Numbered from the stretch's first letter, positions 1-6,273 are shown. The stretch is 9,376 bases of DNA from Anaerolineae bacterium (GCA_025454565.1 JALOOE010000043.1:1-9376); one strand, 5' to 3'. Numbers and translations: made by a program. The notes: a model not told the origin generated them from the sequence alone.

Positions 1-34
1 TGTGCTCATTCATGGGCGATGACGGAGACGGGAA

Positions 35-140
35 TTCAGGTTGAGGTTGAGGTTGAGGTTAAGGTTGAGACTGAGGTTGAGGTCAGGGCCGGAACGGGGA
101 CTAACCTCGTCCTAAGCCTCATCCTCAACCTCAGCCTCAC
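35..140. repeat. Inverted hexamer-repeat element after the oxidase operon
   Basis: Positions 35-88 are nine tandem hexamers of consensus TTGAGG (variants TTCAGG, TTAAGG, TTGAGA, CTGAGG, TCAGGG). Positions 105-140 are six hexamers of the form CCTCNN, or CCTAAG once, which is the reverse complement of the same unit. The arms are separated by about 16 bases (89-104). Aligned antiparallel, 47-82 and 105-140 match at about 28 of 36 positions, so either strand can fold into a long imperfect hairpin. It begins two bases beyond the subunit I stop codon, so it may act as a 3'-end or terminator structure for the oxidase operon. That role is inferred; there is no U-tract. Positions 1-34 hold nothing I can identify. 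Confidence 0.8.
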
Positions 141-141
141 G

Positions 142-1857
142 CTACCACACTTTGAAGCCGGGCGACGTCAGGCTCATGTTGGCGATTTGGCTGATGAGCT
201 GCGGGCCGTAGGAGAGCAGGATCAGGCCGATGGTCGCCGCCAACCACGGCGCCCAGCGATCGAGCCAGGCGGGCGTGTTCTGCGGATCTTGGAGCGATTC
301 GGCGACGGGTATCGCCGGCACGTCGGCGGCCGCGACTTTCTTGCTCACCAGTGTACCGATCATCACGGCGATGAACAGGTACATGGAGACGAACAGGATC
401 GCCCCACCGATGCCGCTCTGGATCAGGCGGCTGTTCCACTCCGGCGGAACGTAGGGCGCTATGCCCAGCGGTGTGCGCCGCGGCGCGCCGAGCAAGCCGA
501 CGGTATGCATGCCGTTGGAGAAGATGATCATCCCGATGAACCAGATCCAGGTCTGGGCAACCGCCAGCTTCGGCTTCCACAGCTTGCGGCCGGTCAAATG
601 CGGCACCAGCCAGTAGGCGATGCCCATGAACGACAGCGTCACCGCGGTTGCCACGGTCAGATGCAGGTGGCCGGGCACCCAGGCGGTGTTGTGGATGACC
701 AGATTGATATTATAGGAGGCATTGATGATGCCGCCGATGCCGCCGAAGAGGAAGAGGATGCCCGCCAGCAGTTGCGCGCTCACCGATGGATCACCCCACG
801 GCAGCGCCCTGATCCAGCCGAGCAAGCCTGTGCCGCCCCGCTTCCGCCCTGCGTATTCCAGCGACGCGATCACGGTGAAGGCGGTCATGAGTGACGGAAA
901 CGCCACCGCATAGGTCAGCAACGCCTGAATCCACTTCCAGAAGGCCGGAATGCCTGGATCGACGTACTGATGATGGAAGCCGAGAGGCACCGAGAGCACC
1001 AAAAAGAGCCAGAAGGAGAGGCGCGCCAGCGAATCGCTGAACAGCTTGCCGCCGGCTTGCTTGGGCAACATGCCGTACCAGGAAACATACGCGGGCAACA
1101 GCCAGAAGTAGACGAGCGGATGTCCCGTGAACCAGAAGTAGGTGCGGGACAACTGCGGATCGGCGCCGGGGATCAGGCCCAGCGACCATGGCACGAGCAT
1201 GGTAAGGATTTCGATTGCGACACCCAATGTCGCGATTTGCCACATCACCATGGTGAGCAGCGAGCCGAAGGCGATGAAGGGTGTCCGCACGCCGGGGTTT
1301 TGCTTACGCCACTGGTAGTAGGTGATGTAGAAGCCATAGCCTTCAACCCAACTGCCGACGACGACGAGTGTGAGGCCCAGGTAGAAGAAGACGCTGGCTT
1401 GCATCGGCGCGTAGAAGGTGTAGAGCACCGTCGCTTCGTTGAGCAACGTCGGAATGGCCGCCATGATCAAGCCGACGCACATGATGACGAACCCGGCCCA
1501 GTTCAGCTTGGGCACGCTCAGCCGCCGCTTCAGACCGTACATGATCGTCAGGGTGAAGAAGCCGGTGATGAAGAAGGTGGTGAAGACCAGCGCGTTGAGC
1601 ACGCCATGCAGCGTCAAGCCCTGGTAGTAGGACTTGAACAGCGGCGCAATGAGCGGGTATACGTCCACGCCGGCATACTCGAAGGACTGCAGCGGGCCAA
1701 AGAGGCTGCCGATCGACAAGGCAATGATAGCGACGAGCACGTGCAGGCCGATGAATCGCTTGTCGGCGGCCGGGATCACGTAGGGGATCTCTTTGATCTG
1801 CGCAGAAGCCTGGGCGGCAACGCGTGCGCCCGTCCTCGCAGTAGTGGTAGCTGCCAT
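142..1857 (-). CDS. cbaA: Cytochrome c oxidase subunit I, ba3 type (B family)
   Basis: Catalytic subunit of a proton-pumping haem-copper oxygen reductase in the cytoplasmic membrane; it reduces O2 to water with electrons passed from subunit II. The 571-residue protein has the multiple membrane spans of the family. Visible ligands are H84 (LTLHGVLNA) and H399 for the low-spin haem, H397 (VPGHLH) for the high-spin haem, and H246, H295 and H296 for CuB, with the cross-linking Tyr Y250 in GHPLVYFW. The spacing follows Thermus thermophilus ba3 almost exactly. The B-family K-channel residues Y257, Y261, S322 and T325 are present, and the A-family D-channel pattern is not. The ATG has an AAGGAGA Shine-Dalgarno sequence that overlaps the subunit II stop codon, so it is last in a coupled operon. 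No subunit III or haem-synthesis gene is in the window. The electron donor cannot be told from the sequence. Confidence 0.96.
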   Translation of the reverse strand: MAATTTARTGARVAAQASAQIKEIPYVIPAADKRFIGLHVLVAIIALSIGSLFGPLQSFEYAGVDVYPLIAPLFKSYYQGLTLHGVLNALVFTTFFITGFFTLTIMYGLKRRLSVPKLNWAGFVIMCVGLIMAAIPTLLNEATVLYTFYAPMQASVFFYLGLTLVVVGSWVEGYGFYITYYQWRKQNPGVRTPFIAFGSLLTMVMWQIATLGVAIEILTMLVPWSLGLIPGADPQLSRTYFWFTGHPLVYFWLLPAYVSWYGMLPKQAGGKLFSDSLARLSFWLFLVLSVPLGFHHQYVDPGIPAFWKWIQALLTYAVAFPSLMTAFTVIASLEYAGRKRGGTGLLGWIRALPWGDPSVSAQLLAGILFLFGGIGGIINASYNINLVIHNTAWVPGHLHLTVATAVTLSFMGIAYWLVPHLTGRKLWKPKLAVAQTWIWFIGMIIFSNGMHTVGLLGAPRRTPLGIAPYVPPEWNSRLIQSGIGGAILFVSMYLFIAVMIGTLVSKKVAAADVPAIPVAESLQDPQNTPAWLDRWAPWLAATIGLILLSYGPQLISQIANMSLTSPGFKVW

Positions 1858-1868
1858 GAGGTCTCTCC

Positions 1869-2363
1869 TTACTTCGGCGTGACGATGACTTTGCCGAACA
1901 TCGCGGCGTGGCCCAGACCGCAGTACTCGTGACAGATGAAGTTGTACTCGCCAGGCTTATCGAGCTTCGCGGTCAACCTGGACACCTGGCCGGGCACGAT
2001 CTGCATGTTGATGTTGGTGCCGTCCAGGTGAAAGCCGTGCTGCACGTCTTTGCTGGTGACGTAGAAGGTCACGCTTGAACCGGCCGGTACGGTGATCTCG
2101 CGCGGGTTGAAACTCCAGATCTGGGAAAGGATGTAGGCCTCGTATTTGCCTGGAGCCAACTCGCGCAAGCCAGGATTGGCGAAGGGGCCTTCCTTATCTA
2201 CTGTCTGCGGATTCACGCGTGCCACGGGCGCCGGCACAGCAATGCCGCCCGCCAGGCTCGTCACCGTGATGGCAAGCATGAAGATGACCAGGAGGATAGC
2301 GCTGGCAATGATCCACCGGCGCTCCAGTCGGTTGATGTGTAATGAACGCTTTTCGGCGGTCAT
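1869..2363 (-). CDS. cbaB: Cytochrome c oxidase subunit II, ba3 type, CuA-binding
   Basis: Accepts electrons from a periplasmic donor at a binuclear CuA centre and passes them to subunit I. The protein has 164 residues, with one N-terminal membrane span (about 17-40) and a cupredoxin domain. The CuA ligands are complete: H109 in DVQHGF, then C144, E146 (backbone), C148, H152 and M155 in CHEYCGLGHAAM. E14 in LERRW aligns with the Glu at the K-channel entrance of T. thermophilus ba3 subunit II. I chose the ATG at 2363 over an upstream in-frame start at 2408. It has GAGGAG eight bases upstream, and its ATGA overlaps the stop codon of the small subunit IIa gene, suggesting translational coupling. 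There is no fused cytochrome c domain. The subunit I gene follows 11 bases after its stop. Confidence 0.95.
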   Translation of the reverse strand: MTAEKRSLHINRLERRWIIASAILLVIFMLAITVTSLAGGIAVPAPVARVNPQTVDKEGPFANPGLRELAPGKYEAYILSQIWSFNPREITVPAGSSVTFYVTSKDVQHGFHLDGTNINMQIVPGQVSRLTAKLDKPGEYNFICHEYCGLGHAAMFGKVIVTPK

Positions 2364-2524
2364 ATCGTCACTCCTCGCGACAACAAAATGAGATAAACCG
2401 AGCCCCACAGGATGATGAGCAGGAGCATGAAGATGAAGAGCATGACAAACGTACCTCTGGGCTGGAACTCCTCGGCCTTCTCCGCTGGTGGAACATTCGT
2501 TTTTGTGGGTTTGCCCTGTGCCAT
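2360..2524 (-). CDS. cbaD: Cytochrome c oxidase subunit IIa (small single-TM subunit)
   Basis: A 54-residue protein with a polar N-terminal stretch and one membrane helix (about 27-49). The segment from QPRG to LLSRG parallels T. thermophilus ba3 subunit IIa, which runs from KPKG to FFARG: a basic/Pro/Gly entry, a roughly 27-residue hydrophobic helix and an Arg-Gly exit. In ba3 oxidases this subunit packs against subunits I and II. The ATG at 2524 is preceded by AAGGAGG, an excellent ribosome-binding site, and the stop overlaps the subunit II start by 4 bp. It sits 14 bases after the SCO gene. It is easily missed because the same frame stays open upstream through the SCO gene. The assignment rests on position plus the alignable helix. 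Confidence 0.85.
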   Translation of the reverse strand: MAQGKPTKTNVPPAEKAEEFQPRGTFVMLFIFMLLLIILWGSVYLILLSRGVTI

Positions 2525-2538
2525 AGCTTCCTCCTTTC

Positions 2539-3147
2539 CTATTTGAGCAGATGCGCTAAATCGCTGGCAATCTCTTCGCCCGACGTCCCAAAGGGAAACA
2601 CCAGGCGCAAATAGCCGTTCTGATCGATGACGGCGACGCTGGCGGTATGATCCACCAGATAGCCGGTCGCGGCCGTGCCGTCGTGCTTCTGGTAGTAGAT
2701 GCCGAGCGGCGTAGCCGCCGCGGCGATCTGGTCGGGCGTGCCGCTCAACCCGATGAAATGCGGATCGAAGTTCGCCACGTACTTCGCCAGCATCTCCGGC
2801 GTGTCGCGTTCGGGGTCCACGGTCACCATCACCACCTGGACTTTGTCGGCCTTGCGCCCGAGACCCTTCAACCCGTGCGCCAGCTCGGCGAGGGTGGTAG
2901 GGCACACATCCGGGCAATAGGTATAACCGAAGTAGAGCACCGTCAGCTTATCCCGGAAATCGCTGAGCTTCACCGGCTTGCCGTTCGGACCCTCCAGGGT
3001 GAAATCGGCGACGGGCTTCGTCGGCTCCATCGCAAAGCCGTGATAGTTATAGGGCAAGAGTCGCGGCAGCAGCAGCCAGGCTGCAATCGCCACGGCCAAT
3101 AGCCCGAGCGACGCAAGAATCAGTACACGGACGCGTTTCGCCGGCAT
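2539..3147 (-). CDS. sco: SCO1/SenC family copper chaperone for CuA assembly
   Basis: A membrane-anchored thioredoxin-fold protein that delivers copper to, or reduces the cysteines of, the CuA site of subunit II. The 202 residues contain an N-terminal anchor (about 7-29), then the SCO domain. The copper ligands are all present: C78 and C82 in YCPDVCP, and H167 in VDHTA. The family motif VDPERDTPE is at about 110-118. Length is typical. The ATG at 3147 has AGGAGG upstream, nine bases after the preceding SCO-like gene. Lying directly upstream of the oxidase subunits, it very likely serves this oxidase. Its thioredoxin domain faces the outside of the membrane. Confidence 0.93.
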   Translation of the reverse strand: MPAKRVRVLILASLGLLAVAIAAWLLLPRLLPYNYHGFAMEPTKPVADFTLEGPNGKPVKLSDFRDKLTVLYFGYTYCPDVCPTTLAELAHGLKGLGRKADKVQVVMVTVDPERDTPEMLAKYVANFDPHFIGLSGTPDQIAAAATPLGIYYQKHDGTAATGYLVDHTASVAVIDQNGYLRLVFPFGTSGEEIASDLAHLLK

Positions 3148-3156
3148 CTCATCCTC

Positions 3157-3870
3157 CTACTGTGCGTAGCACAAGAACAAATGCGCTGCCTCATAAGCGA
3201 GACGGCCAGCGGCCGTGTTGTTGCGCATTTCCTGTGCCAGCACATCAAGTTGGCGCAGGACAATCTTGGTATCCAGCGTTTGCGCTTGCGCGCGATACTC
3301 GCCGCGGATGATGCCGAGCGGGTCGACGAGGACGGCAGCCGGCTCGAAGGTAAATCCGCCATCGCTCTGGGGCGTGTAGTACACCTCAAAGCCGCCCCCA
3401 ATGGTTTGCTTGAGGCGCGCCGGTTCGCCGGTCGCAAGATGCCAGCGCGCAGGGTCAACCCCGACCGACTTGGCGTACGCCTGCATCGCCTCTGGTGTGT
3501 CCCGCACCGGATCGAAAAACATGGTTACGAGGGTGATGGGCAGCCCATCCGTGGCGTAGCGCGCGGCGTCATCCTGCACAGATCTCATGATCGCGTTCAG
3601 AGGGTCGCAGGCAGCGCCGCACCCGGTGTAACCGAAGGTGTAGAGGACAGTCTGGCCGCGCAAATCCTCGTTGGTCAGGCGTTGTCCGGTCTGGTCGGTG
3701 AGGATGAAAGAGGGCGCCGGGCGGACACGCGGCAACACCTTGACGGGTTTGAGCGTGGCAAACGCCACGACTCCCATCACCAGCAGGGCGGGGAATACGA
3801 GCAGCAGCCATTGCCAGCGCCAGCGACTCGCTATTCGGTTGCCGGGCTCAATAGTTTGCTCGGCTGCCAC
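3157..3870 (-). CDS. SCO-like thioredoxin-fold protein lacking the copper His
   Basis: First gene of the oxidase operon. It has one membrane anchor (about 19-40), then an SCO/PrrC-type thioredoxin domain with FFDPVRDTPEA. A CxxxC is present (C84 and C88 in TGCGAACDP), but the Pro after the second Cys is gone. The His that completes the copper site in SCO proteins is replaced by Phe175 in GGFTFEPAAVLVD, where the neighbouring paralogue has YLVDHTASVAVID. A C-terminal extension of about 30 residues ends with H230 and C234 (AHLFLCYAQ). It may act as a thiol-disulphide reductant for CuA cysteines rather than a copper carrier, but that is inference. The start is GTG at 3870 with AGGAG seven bases upstream, giving 237 residues. 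An in-frame GTG at 3936 lies at the predicted transcription start and has no Shine-Dalgarno sequence. Confidence 0.85.
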   Translation of the reverse strand: MAAEQTIEPGNRIASRWRWQWLLLVFPALLVMGVVAFATLKPVKVLPRVRPAPSFILTDQTGQRLTNEDLRGQTVLYTFGYTGCGAACDPLNAIMRSVQDDAARYATDGLPITLVTMFFDPVRDTPEAMQAYAKSVGVDPARWHLATGEPARLKQTIGGGFEVYYTPQSDGGFTFEPAAVLVDPLGIIRGEYRAQAQTLDTKIVLRQLDVLAQEMRNNTAAGRLAYEAAHLFLCYAQ

Positions 3871-3885
3871 GGGATAGCTCCTATC
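3868..3885 (-). promoter_or_regulatory. Ribosome-binding site within a small hairpin
   Basis: On the minus strand GATAG-GAG-CTATC (3873-3885) is a perfect 5-bp inverted repeat. Its 3-base loop and adjoining stem base contain the AGGAG Shine-Dalgarno sequence for the GTG at 3868-3870. This decides the start codon. Partial occlusion of the site is possible, but the stem is short and A/T-rich, so a regulatory effect is uncertain. Confidence 0.5.
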
Positions 3886-3941
3886 AAGCTGTGCAAAAAC
3901 GAACCGCTCAGCAGCCCAATCAGTGGGACTTATCACATGGT

Positions 3942-3970
3942 ATTATATATTACTGACTTAAAAATAGCAA
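3942..3970 (-). promoter_or_regulatory. Sigma70-type promoter of the oxidase operon
   Basis: The -35 element TTGCTA (3965-3970 on this strand, 4 of 6 consensus bases) and a perfect -10 TATAAT (3942-3947) are separated by exactly 17 bp in a locally AT-rich stretch unlike the surrounding GC-rich DNA. Predicted transcription start is near 3935, leaving a leader of about 65 bases before the GTG at 3870. Confidence 0.75.
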
Positions 3971-3994
3971 AAACAACCGCGGCGCTTTTGCGGT
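3968..3994 (-). terminator. Weak intrinsic terminator of the permease operon
   Basis: Just after the permease TGA, the minus strand reads ACCGC, a nine-base loop, GCGGT, then TGTTTTTG. A 5-bp GC-rich stem followed by a T-run fits a weak rho-independent terminator. The T-run abuts the -35 of the oxidase promoter, so one operon ends where the next promoter begins. The short stem may allow read-through into the oxidase operon. Confidence 0.45.
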
Positions 3995-3996
3995 GA

Positions 3997-4800
3997 TCAG
4001 TTTCCGGTGCTTTGGTAGTGACTCACGCCGAAACGCCAGACCGCGAGCGCGCCGAGGAACGCGAAGACAGCGACGAAAGGCGCTAGAAACGGTGTCCACG
4101 CGGGCAACCCAAAAGGATCCGGCTTGTCAAGCAGGTAAAGCGAAGGATAATAGTTGATGAACGCCATCGGGATCACAAAGGTAAAGAAGGCGCGCATCCA
4201 GCGTTCATAGATGCTCATCGGGTAACTGGTCATGAACTGCCCGCCATACGAGAAGACATTGGTCAGCTCGGCGGTTTGGGGCGACCAAAAGCAGGCCGCG
4301 GAACCGATCACAAAGATCGCGAAGAATAGCAGGGCGCCGCCGCAGATGGTAATCGCTAGAAACGCCCAATGAAACGCATCCCATTCGGGACGCAGCAGCG
4401 TCATCGCGAAGCCGAAGGCGATCACCCCCTGCGCCAGGCGTCCGAAGCGGCGCAGCGGCCACGCCTCGGTAAGCATCTGGAAAACGGTGCCGAGCGGACG
4501 GATCAGCAGGCGATCGAAGTCGCCCCGCACCACCATGCGATCGAAATAGTCATAGCCGCCCGCGTTGAGCTCGGCAATCGAGAAGGAGATGGTGGACACC
4601 CCGTACAAGAAGGCCACCTCCGCCAGCGTCCAGCCATCGATTTCCTGGAAACGCCCCAGCAGGATGACGATCGCAACGAAATCGAGCGCCGTAATCACGA
4701 AGGCGCCCACCGTCTCGGCGACCAGCGAGGCGCGGTATTGCATCTCGGAACGGATCTGCGCTCCGATCAGGCGAAAGTAGAGCCGTAGCATGGCGCGCAT
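3997..4800 (-). CDS. ABC-2 type permease (PF06182/DUF990-like), second of pair
   Basis: Membrane subunit of an export-type ABC transporter, 267 residues with about six hydrophobic spans. The stretch VRGDFDRLLIRPLG (about 91-104) sits after the second span. It matches the RPL-containing cytoplasmic segment shared by this permease family and by its partner gene upstream (KGQIAADLSRPL), consistent with contact to the ATPase. The gene starts nine bases after the first permease stops. The ATG at 4800 has a GGAGGG about 13 bases upstream, rather far, so the ATG three codons on (4791) is also possible. Substrate is unknown. Family members of this kind normally work as an ATPase plus two different permeases, and no ATPase is encoded in the window. 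Confidence 0.85.
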   Translation of the reverse strand: MRAMLRLYFRLIGAQIRSEMQYRASLVAETVGAFVITALDFVAIVILLGRFQEIDGWTLAEVAFLYGVSTISFSIAELNAGGYDYFDRMVVRGDFDRLLIRPLGTVFQMLTEAWPLRRFGRLAQGVIAFGFAMTLLRPEWDAFHWAFLAITICGGALLFFAIFVIGSAACFWSPQTAELTNVFSYGGQFMTSYPMSIYERWMRAFFTFVIPMAFINYYPSLYLLDKPDPFGLPAWTPFLAPFVAVFAFLGALAVWRFGVSHYQSTGN

Positions 4801-4809
4801 CGTTTCCGT

Positions 4810-5601
4810 CTACCCTCCCTGCACCGTCAGGCGCGTGACCAGCCGCCTGAGCAGCGCCCGACCGCCGATCACCAGCGCGATGATCCACGCCGTCTGCACG
4901 GCCAGCGCCTGCGCGAGCTCCGGCCCGGTGACATTGCCCAGGTATACATTTACCGGCAGGTTCGCCAGCGCCGAGAAGGGGAGCAGCAGAACCAGACCGC
5001 GCAACACCGGCGGGAAGAAGTTGATCGGCACGATGAAGCCGGAAAAGAAGAGGATTACGGTATTGACCAGGTAGTTGATGCCACGCGCATCGGTTGTCCA
5101 GAAGGCCAGGCTGTTGGGGATGAAACGGAAGGCATAGCTCATCACGATCCCGGTCGCCAGACACGCCGCGAACGCCAACGCAGCGTTGGGGCTGGCGGGC
5201 AGCCGCGCACGAAAGAGGATCAGGCCGATGACAAAGGTCGGAATGCCCCGAAAAATCAGATAGTAGACCGCCCGACCCAGGTCGATGGCCGCCCAGTAGA
5301 GGTAGAAATCAAGCGGCCGGCTGAGATCGGCTGCGATCTGGCCTTTCATGATCGACTCGGACAGCTCGCGATTGCCGAAGGCGGACATCGCCATCAGCAG
5401 CGCCTGCGTGAGCACGACATACGTGACCGCATCGCGCACGTCCAACCCGCCAACGGTTGTCCGCCCCTCGAACAGCGCCACGTAGACGAAGACGTACACC
5501 GCGCCGAAAAACATGTTCGTGATGATGCCGGCCAGGTTGGCGGCCCGGTAGGTCAGGTGTTTCTGGAACGATTTGACAGCGATTGCCAGGTAGACGCGCA
5601 T
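4810..5601 (-). CDS. ABC-2 type permease (PF06182-like), first of pair
   Basis: A 263-residue protein with about six hydrophobic spans and a family-like cytoplasmic segment, KGQIAADLSRPLDFYLYW (about 86-103). It is near-equal in length to its downstream partner (267 residues), so the two probably form a heterodimeric membrane channel. I chose the ATG at 5601 because the protein then starts with MRVYLAIAVKSF, typical of the family, and has GGGGTG six bases upstream. The in-frame start at 5730 would add 43 polar residues and lies upstream of the predicted promoter. The gene is first in its operon and divergent from the solenoid-repeat gene. The missing partner ATPase must be encoded elsewhere. 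Transported substrate unknown. Confidence 0.85.
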   Translation of the reverse strand: MRVYLAIAVKSFQKHLTYRAANLAGIITNMFFGAVYVFVYVALFEGRTTVGGLDVRDAVTYVVLTQALLMAMSAFGNRELSESIMKGQIAADLSRPLDFYLYWAAIDLGRAVYYLIFRGIPTFVIGLILFRARLPASPNAALAFAACLATGIVMSYAFRFIPNSLAFWTTDARGINYLVNTVILFFSGFIVPINFFPPVLRGLVLLLPFSALANLPVNVYLGNVTGPELAQALAVQTAWIIALVIGGRALLRRLVTRLTVQGG

Positions 5602-5623
5602 ACAGACACCCCGCTCTGACCCG

Positions 5624-5653
5624 ATTGTAATCCGTATGATGGTAGCAGTCCAA
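5624..5653 (-). promoter_or_regulatory. Candidate promoter of the permease operon
   Basis: On the minus strand, TTGGAC (5648-5653) and TACAAT (5624-5629; 5 of 6 consensus bases) are separated by 18 bp. Predicted start is near 5617, giving a short leader of about 16 bases before the ATG at 5601, enough for the GGGGTG ribosome-binding site. The -35 is weak (about 3 of 6). Confidence 0.5.
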
Positions 5654-5669
5654 CACGCGGCTGCGTGTT
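5652..5669. promoter_or_regulatory. Perfect 7-bp dyad between divergent operons (possible operator)
   Basis: AACACGC-GGCT-GCGTGTT is a perfect inverted repeat with a 4-base centre. It overlaps the first bases of the minus-strand -35 and lies just upstream of the plus-strand promoter, so a dimeric repressor or activator bound here could control both operons. No regulator gene is in the window. On the plus strand it is followed by a T-run (5666-5671 includes GTTTTC), so an RNA hairpin is the alternative reading. Confidence 0.45.
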
Positions 5670-5690
5670 TTCGGCGTTCCTTCGTCGGTA

Positions 5691-5699
5691 TGATAGAAT
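5691..5699 (+). promoter_or_regulatory. Extended -10 promoter for the solenoid-MFS-hydrolase genes
   Basis: TGATAGAAT is an extended -10 (TGN followed by TAGAAT, 5 of 6 consensus bases). The -35 region at 5670-5676 is poor, as is common for extended -10 promoters. Predicted start is near 5706, leaving a leader of about 105 bases before the ATG at 5812. Confidence 0.5.
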
Positions 5700-5811
5700 A
5701 ACCATGTTCGGCTACAGCATGATGGCGCATCGGGAAAAAGCACGGATGCGAAATCGAGAGTCGAATCTACCTCCGCACCTACCGACGAGATCCCGAAAGG
5801 AGACGCATCGC

Positions 5812-6273
5812 ATGAACGACAAACCCGAAGCCGCAACCGGTGAGCCGGGCCCGGTGACGGCTCAGAATGTCACATTCGACGGCGGTTCGGTCGAATCTGT
5901 GACCGCCGAGACCGTGACCGTCAACGGCGGCAACATCGCCCAGGCGAACGCGGTCACGATTAACCTCACAGACGGCGGCATTGCGCAGGCCCAGGCCAGC
6001 ACGATCAACGTCACCGATGGCGGTGTTGCGTTGGCGAAGGCTGATGTTGTGAACGTGGCCGGTGGCGGCGTGGGCGCGGCAATGGCGCGTCGTGTCGAAG
6101 TCAACAACGGCTCGATCGCCTTTGTGGCCGCGGGCGAGGTCGGCGGAGACGCGAAGGTCGTGTTCGATCTGCGCGCGGCTATCGTCTTCGCGCTCATACT
6201 CGGAGCGGTGTTGGGTATTCTCAAGCTGCTGATGAGCCGTGGCTGTTGCAGCGACGACGCCCTGGATGGGTAA
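5812..6273 (+). CDS. Tail-anchored protein with six 15-residue repeats (probable beta-solenoid)
   Basis: I do not recognise a named family. The 153-residue protein has a short polar N-terminus, then six consecutive 15-residue units (19-33, 34-48, 49-63, 64-78, 79-93, 94-108). They share a pattern like T-V-N-V-x-G-G-x-[IV]-A-x-A-x-A-x, for example TINLTDGGIAQAQAS and TINVTDGGVALAKAD. Alternating branched residues and Gly pairs at fixed spacing suggest a right-handed beta-helix of six coils. One C-terminal membrane helix follows (about 122-141), ending in SRGCCSDDALDG with a Cys pair. There is no signal peptide, so it is probably tail-anchored, with the repeat domain in the cytoplasm if inserted in the usual orientation. 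The ATG at 5812 has AAAGGAGA nine bases upstream. The in-frame GTG at 5665 precedes the promoter. Possible roles include scaffold or polymer-forming element (bactofilin-like by analogy only). The MFS gene follows after 23 bases. Confidence 0.8.
   Translation: MNDKPEAATGEPGPVTAQNVTFDGGSVESVTAETVTVNGGNIAQANAVTINLTDGGIAQAQASTINVTDGGVALAKADVVNVAGGGVGAAMARRVEVNNGSIAFVAAGEVGGDAKVVFDLRAAIVFALILGAVLGILKLLMSRGCCSDDALDG
5866..6135 (+). repeat. Six tandem 45-bp coding repeats
   Basis: These are the DNA units encoding the six 15-residue repeats. They remain in frame with no indels. Units 3 and 4 (5956-6000 and 6001-6045) are the most alike at protein level; DNA identity is lower, so the repeats are old and held by protein-level constraint rather than freshly amplified. 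Confidence 0.75.

Noticed and set aside
35..140. Hexamer array considered as a CRISPR array or an origin with iterons
   Set aside because: Units are contiguous 6-mers without spacers, with an inverted second arm. There are no cas or rep genes and no DnaA-box-like sequences.
19..1932. Long plus-strand open frames (19-894 and 970-1932) opposite the oxidase subunit I gene
   Set aside because: They are antisense to a gene with complete catalytic motifs. Their translations are rich in H, R, Q, E and D with no domain or ribosome-binding site, as expected for high-GC shadow frames.
2360..2917. 185-codon minus-strand frame as one protein
   Set aside because: Its first two thirds are an out-of-frame reading of the SCO gene. 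Only the last 54 codons, with their own ribosome-binding site, are real.
5602..5730. 43-residue N-terminal extension of the first ABC permease
   Set aside because: It is polar and unlike the family N-terminus, and most of it lies upstream of the predicted -35/-10. The ATG at 5601 gives a length matching the partner permease.
5665..5811. 49-residue N-terminal extension of the solenoid-repeat protein
   Set aside because: It starts at a GTG upstream of the extended -10 promoter. The ATG at 5812 has a clear AAAGGAGA site.
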